Notes under the pieces: generated by a model | Database searches by the model: none | What the model was told of the DNA's origin: nothing | What the model saw: the letters and a program-made list of their open reading frames with translations, nothing else | Translations under genes and position numbers: made by a program | DNA from: an uncultured Alphaproteobacteria bacterium | GTDB lineage: Bacteria; Pseudomonadota; Alphaproteobacteria; RF32; CAG-239 | DNA length: 19,673 nt | Assembly: GCA_904501925.1 (NCBI GenBank) | Contig: CAJGCO010000025.1 | Location: 1 to 19,673 of the forward strand | Direction: 5' to 3' | Shown here: piece by piece, positions 8,272-14,261 of the stretch | How positions within the stretch are numbered: position 1 is the stretch's first letter | Layout: each line of letters begins with the position of its first letter

Positions 8272-9642
8272 ATGTTTATCAAAAGTATAGATATTACGAA
8301 TTATAAACTATTTAAGGATACTTTTTCCGTAGATTTTAATGTTCCTGATGGTGTGAATCAAGGAAGCGGTTTAACTATACTTTGTGGTGAAAATGGAAAT
8401 GGTAAATCGACAATATTAGAGGCTATTAGTTTAGCAGCGCAAGATTATAGAGCCGAAAGTTTTACTATTGAAAGTATAAATGATTTGAAAAAGGATGTTG
8501 ACATTAACCTACGCACAACGCCATATCCAGTCACTACAGTTTTACCATCTGGAACAAAATTCAATGCAGTTGGATTTACTTTCAAGGCAAATAAAAGGAA
8601 AAGGACTAGCGGAGAATTATACGGAAGTTTAATTGTTTCAGGACGTAAAATTATCCCAGAAACAGAACAAAAGGATTATGAACTTCGTTGCGAAGGAACA
8701 ACACCTTGGGGACAATCTCGTTATGAACAGCCATCACTTCTCTTTTTAGATAGAAACAGAATTTATCAAACTCGAAAAGGAAGTACAACCTCAACAAATT
8801 TTGATTATCTATTAGAACGACTGAGCTTAGATAAGGAAGAAACACTTGAGGAATGTAAGTATGAACTAGAGCAAAGTCATCCCTTAAAAAAAGCATTTGA
8901 TAAATTTGAAGAGAAGTTTGGAATCTATTTATGTTTGTATAATAGAAATCCATTAAATTCAATGGAAAATGCTTTTGTCGCGTCTAATACAGATGTTGGT
9001 ATAATAAAATTAAATACCTTAGGTTCAGGATATGAAATGTTCTTTTCAATTCTGTGGGCTATATACCGTTCGCTTAGCGATAAAAAGGATTTAATAATAT
9101 TACTGGATGAACCAGAATTACATTTACATCCTAATTTACAAAAAGACTTAATATCTTTATTAAGCGGTGTATCATCCAAAGTGCAAGTTATTATTTCTAC
9201 GCATAGTCCTTTATTTATAAAGCAATTATATGGAATAACCCCAAAGTTTCATATTTTGGAAAAAGAAAATAATATTCCTGTAAAAAAAGATATAAAGGAA
9301 CAAAAAATAAAAGACTATTTGTCATTAAACGAAGTAAATTTTATGGCTTTTGGTCTTTATACAGAAGAATATTTTAATGAATTATATGAAACTCTATATA
9401 GAAAATCTCAAGAAGAGGATGATACGATAAAATTTAATAATTTTGATAGTAAGTTTTTTATAGAAAAATATTCCTTAATTGCAGATAAACCATGGAAATC
9501 TGATAATAATAGTAAACAAGTGTCATACATAACATTTATAAGAAATGTTATACATCATAGAGTTGACTATATGAAAGCAGGTTTAGAATATACAAATGAA
9601 GAGTTTAAAACGGCTATTGATACAATGAGAAGTTTTTTATAA
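8272..9642 (+). CDS. ABC/SMC-type AAA ATPase (OLD-like, no TOPRIM) of a defence module
   Basis: An ATP-binding protein of the class widely used as sensor or switch in anti-phage systems. Walker A is GENGNGKST at 39-47, the ABC-signature-like LGSG ends at 253, Walker B is LLDEPE with D279 and E280, and the H-loop is STHSP with H311. The insert between Walker A and signature (~55-240) is short, so no long SMC coiled coil. There is no TOPRIM domain after the ATPase, unlike OLD nucleases. The last ~50 residues hold IRNVIHHR (R424-H429), an RNxxHH element I have seen at the end of other defence ATPases. It starts two bases after the HEPN gene, so the pair probably forms a sensor and effector unit (inference). 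Its start has an AGGA-like site just upstream. Confidence 0.85.
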   Translation: MFIKSIDITNYKLFKDTFSVDFNVPDGVNQGSGLTILCGENGNGKSTILEAISLAAQDYRAESFTIESINDLKKDVDINLRTTPYPVTTVLPSGTKFNAVGFTFKANKRKRTSGELYGSLIVSGRKIIPETEQKDYELRCEGTTPWGQSRYEQPSLLFLDRNRIYQTRKGSTTSTNFDYLLERLSLDKEETLEECKYELEQSHPLKKAFDKFEEKFGIYLCLYNRNPLNSMENAFVASNTDVGIIKLNTLGSGYEMFFSILWAIYRSLSDKKDLIILLDEPELHLHPNLQKDLISLLSGVSSKVQVIISTHSPLFIKQLYGITPKFHILEKENNIPVKKDIKEQKIKDYLSLNEVNFMAFGLYTEEYFNELYETLYRKSQEEDDTIKFNNFDSKFFIEKYSLIADKPWKSDNNSKQVSYITFIRNVIHHRVDYMKAGLEYTNEEFKTAIDTMRSFL

Positions 9643-9651
9643 GGATAAAAA

Positions 9652-10107
9652 ATGAGTAATTTTGATGTTTTATGTAAAGAAATAATAGATAGAAGCCAAT
9701 CCAAAGTGTGGGATATTGCAAAAACAGAGTGGTCTGTTGTTGATATGGAAAATGTTGAAGAACCAGAAACTTGTTTATGTGGACACTTTCCTATCACTGA
9801 AGTTTTAATATTAAAAAACAAATATTCAAATTGTAGAGTAAGAGTTGGAAATGTATGCGTTAATAAATTTATAACAAAAAATAATAATTTTAACGGATAT
9901 AAAAAAATTCGTAAGGATATAAGTAAATCTATTAATTATGAATTACTTGAAATTGCTTATAAGAATACATGGATATCATTAAAAGACTTTGATTTTTATC
10001 GCAATATAATATCTAAAAGATGCTTGAGTGATAAACAATTATCTTGGAAAAAATCAATAAATGAAACTATTATATCAAAAATTAAAAGAGGAAAAGACTA
10101 TGCCTAA
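9652..10107 (+). CDS. Small Cys-rich, probably zinc-binding protein in the hsd operon
   Basis: A 151-aa protein I cannot name. It contains C41-L-C43-G-H45 and, after a short hairpin-like stretch, C61 and VGNVC69VNKF. The spacing (CxCGH, then VGxxCxxxF) looks like a small zinc-binding domain seen in uncharacterised phage, plasmid and defence-linked proteins. The C-terminal ~75 residues are basic and helical (KKIRKDISKSI, SWKKSINETIISKIKRGK), which fits nucleic-acid binding. It starts nine bases after the ATPase with AAGGA upstream and overlaps hsdS by 8 bases (ATGCCTAA), so it couples translation from the ATPase into hsdS. It could belong with the HEPN-ATPase pair as a third component or regulate hsdS. 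Both are inference. Confidence 0.6.
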   Translation: MSNFDVLCKEIIDRSQSKVWDIAKTEWSVVDMENVEEPETCLCGHFPITEVLILKNKYSNCRVRVGNVCVNKFITKNNNFNGYKKIRKDISKSINYELLEIAYKNTWISLKDFDFYRNIISKRCLSDKQLSWKKSINETIISKIKRGKDYA

Positions 10108-11392
10108 ACTTCAAGAATACTGTTTAAATATTACCGATGGTGAACATGGCTCTGTTATTGATGATAATAGTGGTAATTATTATCTATTAAGTAATAAAAA
10201 TATGGTTAATGGAGAAATTGTTATTACTTCAGAAGATAGAAAAATATCTGAGGAAAGTTTCCGTAAAATTAACAAAAGAACAAAGCTGTCAACAGGTGAT
10301 GTATTAATTTCTACAGTAGGAACTATCGGTAAAGTTGCTTTAGTAGAAGGTAATGTTAATTATGACTTTCAAAGAAGTGTTGGCATTTTGAAATGCAATA
10401 AAGATATTTTACTACCAAAATTTTTGTATTATTACCTTAATAGTCCATATATTCAAAATAAACTACTCAAAACAGCAAAAGGTGCTATACAAAAGTGTAT
10501 TTTTATAAGTGATTTAAAGAATTTGGAAGTATCTATTCCATCTATTACACTTCAGAATAAGATTTCTAAAGTATTGGCTCTTGTAGATAATAAGATTAAA
10601 TTGAACAACAAGATAAATTCTGAATTAGAGAAGATGGCGAAGACTTTATATGATTACTGGTTTGTGCAGTTTGATTTTCCTGACGAAAATAAACGACCAT
10701 ATAAATCCGCCAATGGAAAGATGGTATATAATGACATCTTAAAACGAGAAATACCAGATGGTTGGGCGGCAGGAACATTTTCATCATATATTAAGCAAGA
10801 AAAAGGTGGGGATTGGGGAAAAGATGAATGTGTTGGCAATTATACTAAAAAAGTTATATGCATAAGAGGTGCTGATTTTCCTGCACTTCTTGGACGTTCT
10901 GTTTGTAATGCTCCTATTAGATATATTCTAAATAAAAACTCCTCGAAATTGTTGTCATTAGGAGATTTGATTGTTGAAATTTCAGGAGGAAGTCCAACCC
11001 AATCAACAGGAAGAATCGGCTATATAAATAATAATGTATTAAACAGGTTTGATACAGATATTATTACGTCAAATTTCTGTAAGGCTTTATCATTAAACAA
11101 TAAAAATACATTATATAACTTTTATTTAGAATGGGACAGATTATATAAAGCAGATGTTTTCTTCAATTATGAAGGAAAAACAACAGGTATTAAAAATCTA
11201 TTATTTGATAATTTTGTTAAAACATACAAAATTGTTATTCCGCCACAAAATATAATAAATTCTTTCTATAGTAGAGTTAATCCTCTATTTGAAAAAATTC
11301 AAAGCAATTCTAAAGAAAACAAAAAACTAGCCGAATTAAGAGATTTTTTATTACCTTTGCTTATGAATGGTCAAGTTAGTGTTCAGAACTAA
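10100..11392 (+). CDS. hsdS: Type I specificity subunit, expressed copy (hsdS1)
   Basis: Reads the two halves of the bipartite DNA site for HsdM and HsdR. TRD1 covers residues ~1-150, the central conserved region ~160-222 (helix, then DYWFVQFDFPDE, GKMVYNDILKREIP), TRD2 ~223-400, and the C-terminal conserved helix ends in LRDFLLPLLMNGQVSV. 430 aa is a normal full-length HsdS. The start at 10100 is preferred over an in-frame ATG at 10061 because AGAGGA lies seven bases before it and it overlaps the upstream stop as ATGCCTAA. It is the last gene of the hsd operon and overlaps the oppositely oriented hsdS2 tail-to-tail by 17 bases. Codons 191-222 lie in an inverted repeat shared with hsdS2, so TRD2 can be exchanged by inversion. 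Confidence 0.92.
   Translation: MPKLQEYCLNITDGEHGSVIDDNSGNYYLLSNKNMVNGEIVITSEDRKISEESFRKINKRTKLSTGDVLISTVGTIGKVALVEGNVNYDFQRSVGILKCNKDILLPKFLYYYLNSPYIQNKLLKTAKGAIQKCIFISDLKNLEVSIPSITLQNKISKVLALVDNKIKLNNKINSELEKMAKTLYDYWFVQFDFPDENKRPYKSANGKMVYNDILKREIPDGWAAGTFSSYIKQEKGGDWGKDECVGNYTKKVICIRGADFPALLGRSVCNAPIRYILNKNSSKLLSLGDLIVEISGGSPTQSTGRIGYINNNVLNRFDTDIITSNFCKALSLNNKNTLYNFYLEWDRLYKADVFFNYEGKTTGIKNLLFDNFVKTYKIVIPPQNIINSFYSRVNPLFEKIQSNSKENKKLAELRDFLLPLLMNGQVSVQN
10670..10766 (+). repeat. Inverted repeat copy 1, in the centre of hsdS1
   Basis: These 97 bases match the reverse complement of 11903-11999 at about 91 positions by eye. An unbroken identical core of 60 bases covers 10693-10752 (partner 11917-11976). 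Protein-identical stretches elsewhere in the two genes differ much more in DNA, for example the 3' ends encoding LRDFLLPLLMNG. Identity focused here points to recombination rather than selection on protein alone. Bases 10682-10707 also match the third copy at 12563-12588 exactly. Confidence 0.9.
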
Positions 11393-12491
11393 CTGAAACC
11401 TGTCCGTTCATTAATAATGGGAGCAAAAAGTCTCTTAGTTGGATTAGTTCTTCGTTTTCTTTAAGTTTGCTTAACCTTTTGGTTATTAGTGGTTCAATTA
11501 ATTTATTAAAAACATCTAGAGTTTCTTCTGTAGGAACAATAATATTTAATATCTCAAGATTTGTTCTAGTAATTTGTGGTTGAGCAGAACCAGAAATAAT
11601 CATTTGTAAATTTATAAGTTTAAGATACTGATATATATACTCATTACACATATAATCTAATTTTGGTTGGATAATCATTGCGTTTCCTGTTATCCAACTT
11701 TGAGGCAATGTTCTTCCTACATTTCCACATGAAGCCCCTCTACATGTGATGTATATTTCACTATTTTCGTGATTGTATGAATTATATCGTCCAATAATAC
11801 CATTAGCACCATATACCCAATACTTTCCATTTGTTGTTAATTCTTTGTCAGAAATTGTTTTAGGCTGATAAGTGTTACAGATGTCTGTAAGTTTTTTTAC
11901 CTCCCAACCTTCTGGGATTTCTCGTTTTAAGATGTCATTATATACCATCTTTCCATTGGCGGATTTATATGGTCGTCCTTTCTCGTCAGGAAAATCAAAT
12001 TGAACAAACCAATACTCATAAAGAGTTTTAGCCATTTGTTCTAACTCTTTATTAATTTTGCTATTTAATTCAATTTTATCATCTAAATATTTTAAGATAT
12101 CGGCTATTTTCTTTTGTTTTTCATAATTAGGTAATACAATTGGAATATCGTAATATGCAGAACTAGTCATGCTTGGTAATGTTGAACCAGAACGAATACC
12201 ATCAAATCTCAAGACTTTAAGATAGTTATACAAATAATATGGCTCAACAATATCATCGTTTACTTCAGTCCAATACATTGTATCTACTGTCCAAAAAGGT
12301 GTTTCTACATACATAATATTATCTAAAGTACCTTTTCTGGGTAAAAGTATGGATGGCTTTATACTCATAGGTTTATTGACATAACACATTAATCCACCAC
12401 TTCCATATACAGGTATATTACCTTGTGATAAGTGCCTATAATCACTACCATTCTTTATTACAAGTAAGTCTTTGAGTTTGTACTTATGCAT
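11376..12491 (-). CDS. hsdS: Type I specificity subunit, inverted copy (hsdS2)
   Basis: A complete second HsdS of 371 aa on the opposite strand. TRD1 (~1-120: LKDLLVIKNGSDYRHL, PSILLPRKGTLDN), the central conserved region (~130-196, near-identical to hsdS1: EYWFVQFDFPDE, GKMVYNDILKREIP), TRD2 (~197-345: ICNTYQPKTI, IYITCRGASCGNVG) and the C-terminal LRDFLLPLLMNGQVSV are all intact. Both TRDs differ from those of hsdS1, so it encodes another specificity. The ATG has AAAGGAGG eight bases upstream, but part of that site is in a hairpin. No good promoter is seen upstream in 12492-12632, so in this orientation it is probably silent or weakly expressed. An inversion that moves it onto the plus strand would place it in the hsd operon. 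It is not a pseudogene: the frame is open throughout. Confidence 0.9.
   Translation of the reverse strand: MHKYKLKDLLVIKNGSDYRHLSQGNIPVYGSGGLMCYVNKPMSIKPSILLPRKGTLDNIMYVETPFWTVDTMYWTEVNDDIVEPYYLYNYLKVLRFDGIRSGSTLPSMTSSAYYDIPIVLPNYEKQKKIADILKYLDDKIELNSKINKELEQMAKTLYEYWFVQFDFPDEKGRPYKSANGKMVYNDILKREIPEGWEVKKLTDICNTYQPKTISDKELTTNGKYWVYGANGIIGRYNSYNHENSEIYITCRGASCGNVGRTLPQSWITGNAMIIQPKLDYMCNEYIYQYLKLINLQMIISGSAQPQITRTNLEILNIIVPTEETLDVFNKLIEPLITKRLSKLKENEELIQLRDFLLPLLMNGQVSVSSEH
11903..11999 (-). repeat. Inverted repeat copy 2, in the centre of hsdS2
   Basis: Partner of 10670-10766 in opposite orientation. Differences from copy 1 cluster in six bases next to the 60-base core (four changes) plus two near the distal end. 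A crossover here and in copy 1 would flip the 1.1-kb segment between them and swap the second recognition domains of the two genes while keeping both frames. Confidence 0.9.
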
Positions 12492-12519
12492 ATCTCAAAC
12501 CTCCTTTAAGAAGGTTTGA
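12484..12519 (-). promoter_or_regulatory. Hairpin over the hsdS2 ribosome binding site
   Basis: Eight-base arms TCAAACCT (12495-12502) and AGGTTTGA (12512-12519) pair perfectly around a nine-base loop. In the minus-strand RNA the strong Shine-Dalgarno AAAGGAGG spans the loop and the 3' arm, so folding would hide its AGG end just before the hsdS2 ATG (12491-12489). A translating ribosome coming through from upstream would open it. This fits low expression when hsdS2 has no upstream reading frame and coupling when it has one. Confidence 0.5.
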
Positions 12520-12562
12520 AGTCATAAATCCTTTTATATGTTCAAAAATACATTTGAACCAA

Positions 12563-12588
12563 GATTTATATGGTCGTTTATTTTCGTC
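12563..12588 (-). repeat. Inverted repeat copy 3, between hsdS2 and the invertase
   Basis: These 26 bases are the exact reverse complement of 10682-10707 in hsdS1, and match copy 2 less well, by the same four changes. The 15-mer ACGACCATATAAATC is shared by all three copies (10693-10707, 11962-11976, 12563-12577). Read on the minus strand in the hsdS1 frame, the site continues open through 25 codons (SWFKCIFEHIKGF and on) to a TAA at 12486-12484 that overlaps the hsdS2 ATG. Length 26 equals that of classical serine-invertase crossover sites, though I see no clear internal dyad. Confidence 0.8.
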
Positions 12589-12632
12589 GTTTTCTGTACA
12601 TCATTAAGTATTTTTAATAATGGAGAGAATTA

Positions 12633-13226
12633 ATGATTTATGGATATATTCGAGTAAGCACTAACAAACAAACGACTGAAAACCAAAGATGGGAAATTGA
12701 AAAATACTGTGCTAAAAATAACCTAATTGTAGATAAATGGATAGAAGAGACAATCAGTGCAACAAAAGATATTAAGAAAAGAAAACTAGGCAAACTAATT
12801 AAAAGACTACATGCAAATGATATTATAATTGCTAGTGAACTATCAAGACTTGGAAGAAAACTCCTTGAGGTAATGGCTATTCTACACCATTGTATGAATA
12901 CCGAAGCAACAGTAATTACAATCAAAGATAATTTTAGACTTGATGCAGGTATACAGTCCAAAGTATTGGCTTTTGCTTTTGGTTTGGCAGCCGAAATTGA
13001 AAGAAATTTGATATCTCAAAGAACCAAAGAAGCCCTTGCAGCAAGAAAAGATAAAGGAATGAAACTGGGGCGTCCATTTGGTGCAAAAAATTCAAAACTA
13101 AAACTATCCGGACATGAAGATACAATTATTGCAATGCTTAATAATGGTTATACAAAAACAGCCATAGCACATAAACTAAAAGTCCACCGAGAAACTTTGA
13201 GAGAATTTGTTAAGCAAATAAAATAA
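12633..13226 (+). CDS. Serine site-specific recombinase, Mpi/Hin-type DNA invertase
   Basis: A small serine recombinase expected to flip DNA between inverted sites through a Ser-linked double-strand break. The N-terminal catalytic domain has GYIRVST with R7 and the nucleophile S9, and ASELSRLGR with R72 and R75. The long E helix follows (AFAFGLAAEIERNLISQRTKEA). A GRPFG linker at 147-150 leads to a helix-turn-helix (TKTAIAHKLKVHRETLREFV). 197 aa is the usual length of invertases such as Hin, Gin and the Bacteroides master invertase Mpi, which it most resembles to me. GGAGAG precedes the ATG. It lies divergent from hsdS2 and 45 bases from inverted repeat copy 3, so the hsdS locus is its obvious target. 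It could also act elsewhere in the genome, as Mpi does. Confidence 0.9.
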   Translation: MIYGYIRVSTNKQTTENQRWEIEKYCAKNNLIVDKWIEETISATKDIKKRKLGKLIKRLHANDIIIASELSRLGRKLLEVMAILHHCMNTEATVITIKDNFRLDAGIQSKVLAFAFGLAAEIERNLISQRTKEALAARKDKGMKLGRPFGAKNSKLKLSGHEDTIIAMLNNGYTKTAIAHKLKVHRETLREFVKQIK

Positions 13227-13243
13227 AAATAATCCCCGTATCT

Positions 13244-13291
13244 TCATTTTTTTGCGGACGAATTAAAAAAAGCACGACAGGATGTGTTTAT
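13244..13291 (+). repeat. 48-bp direct repeat, left copy
   Basis: Matches 19575-19622 with about four differences. The first 28 bases are identical: TCA, seven Ts, GCGGACG, AATT and seven As. After two or three changes, CGACAGGATGT is shared. It starts 18 bases after the invertase stop and ends just before the DUF6876-like gene. The T7 and A7 runs give it a short internal dyad. Confidence 0.85.
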
Positions 13292-13310
13292 GATAACAAA
13301 TAAACACATC
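13281..13310. other. Perfect 10-bp inverted repeat upstream of the DUF6876-like gene
   Basis: Arms GATGTGTTTA (13281-13290) and TAAACACATC (13301-13310) flank a 10-base loop. The left arm overlaps the end of the 48-bp repeat; the right arm has no equivalent in the other copy. No T-run follows, so it is not a standard intrinsic terminator. It could be an operator or a leader hairpin. The gene's ribosome site (GAAAGG) begins just after it. Confidence 0.6.
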
Positions 13311-13326
13311 TCTGAAAGGCTTGTAG

Positions 13327-13707
13327 ATGCTTGCAACAAATGATAATTCCAGTATTAAATCAGCAAATTTAAGCAATTTGATGTCATATTGCTATGGAAC
13401 TGAACATTATTACACCAATCCCATACATTCATTCAAATACACAGATGGAGTTAAGGTTTTCTGTGAAAATGCCCAAAGCTATTGGCTTTTGGACATAGTT
13501 AATAGAGTGTGTCGCTTTTATAAAAGAATGCATCTAGACCTAATTATCATCAAACTCATTGTAAACCAAGACAACAAAGCTTCAATTACTTTTGAAGACA
13601 CTCTTGGCATTTTCTTTTCTCAGATTATTCCTTTTACAGATTGTCCGGAAGGTGAATGGATGTTTTATTTTAATGACAATATATTTTTTTGGAATGGAGA
13701 ATACTAA
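13327..13707 (+). CDS. DUF6876-like protein
   Basis: A 126-aa protein of unknown function. Features that recall the DUF6876 family are GTEHYYTNP, the YTDGVKVFCENAQSYWLLD segment, IPFTDCPEGEWMFYFNDN near the end, and a short total length. No catalytic motif, signal peptide or membrane segment is seen. The start has GAAAGG eight bases upstream. Its stop overlaps the ankyrin gene start by one base (TAATG), so the two are probably translated together. The pair sits directly after the 48-bp repeat and the hairpin. The family call is from memory of the pattern. Confidence 0.65.
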   Translation: MLATNDNSSIKSANLSNLMSYCYGTEHYYTNPIHSFKYTDGVKVFCENAQSYWLLDIVNRVCRFYKRMHLDLIIIKLIVNQDNKASITFEDTLGIFFSQIIPFTDCPEGEWMFYFNDNIFFWNGEY

Positions 13708-14162
13708 TGAACAAGTTATTGAGAGCATTGATAGAACGAGATTTGAACAAAGCAAGAGAACTAATCAAACAAGGAGAAAACCTAAATGAGCAATACAATG
13801 AGCATGGTTGGACACCTTTTTTATGGTTAGTAAAAGAGTTTTATGAAGTTGAGATTGTAGAGGAATTTATCAAATTAGGTGGAGATGTTAACCAATGCAC
13901 AAAAGAAAACCTCTCGCCATTGATGATTGCTGTAACCCATAGAAGCTCTCCGGATGTAATAGAACTTCTCATACAATATGGTACAGATGTTGACCATCAA
14001 GACAACTATGGACATACTGCTATAATGAAACTATTGAAACACCCACAATTAGCTATGAGAAAATCTATCTTGCAAGCCTTGATAGAGAATAATTGCGACC
14101 TAACAATTTTACGAAACATCCAAGGCAAATCAGCAATGGATATGATTTTGGAGAAGATTTAG
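13707..14162 (+). CDS. Ankyrin-repeat protein
   Basis: A 151-aa protein made almost wholly of ankyrin repeats, thus a protein-binding scaffold. A helical cap (~1-30, LLRALIERDLNKARELIKQG) is followed by repeats at about 34-67 (HGWTPFLWLVKEF, FIKLGGDVNQ), 70-103 (LSPLMIAVTHRS, LLIQYGTDVDHQD) and 105-140 (YGHTAIMKLLKH, LIENNCDL), then a capping helix. No enzyme domain is attached, and no signal peptide is seen. The start at 13707, with GGAGA eight bases upstream and one base of overlap with the previous stop, is preferred over an upstream in-frame ATG at 13689. Small ankyrin proteins often act as inhibitors or immunity partners, so it may bind the DUF6876-like product (inference). Confidence 0.85.
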   Translation: MNKLLRALIERDLNKARELIKQGENLNEQYNEHGWTPFLWLVKEFYEVEIVEEFIKLGGDVNQCTKENLSPLMIAVTHRSSPDVIELLIQYGTDVDHQDNYGHTAIMKLLKHPQLAMRKSILQALIENNCDLTILRNIQGKSAMDMILEKI

Positions 14163-14213
14163 TAATAAAGAATAGGATATCTTTGTTATTATATTTATTT
14201 TTAAGCATTTAGT

Positions 14214-14230
14214 TGGTATAAAAATATAGA
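14214..14230 (+). promoter_or_regulatory. Possible extended -10 promoter for mcrBC
   Basis: TGGTATAAA at 14214-14222 fits an extended -10 (TGn plus TATAAA), 40 bases before the mcrB start. No matching -35 is clear, which extended -10 promoters can lack. A second TATAGA lies at 14225-14230. The 99-base gap after the ankyrin gene makes a separate mcrBC promoter likely. Confidence 0.35.
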
Positions 14231-14261
14231 GTCCCGCGTAAACCAAATGAAAGGTCTTAAA

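Noticed and set aside
8272..9642. OLD-family nuclease call for the ATPase
   Set aside because: No TOPRIM motifs (E, DxD) after the ATPase domain; the protein ends ~150 residues after the H-loop.
11376..12491. hsdS2 as a pseudogene or degraded donor
   Set aside because: All TRDs, conserved regions and the ribosome site are intact with no frame break. It is better read as an alternative allele awaiting inversion.
12563..12632. Copy 3 as a remnant of a third hsdS gene
   Set aside because: Only 26 bases match; upstream in the same frame there are stops (TAA, TGA) and no HsdS-like residues. The tail fits a recombination junction better.
14247..14261. Earlier start for mcrB at 14247
   Set aside because: No Shine-Dalgarno upstream; the ATG at 14262 has AAAGG at normal spacing.
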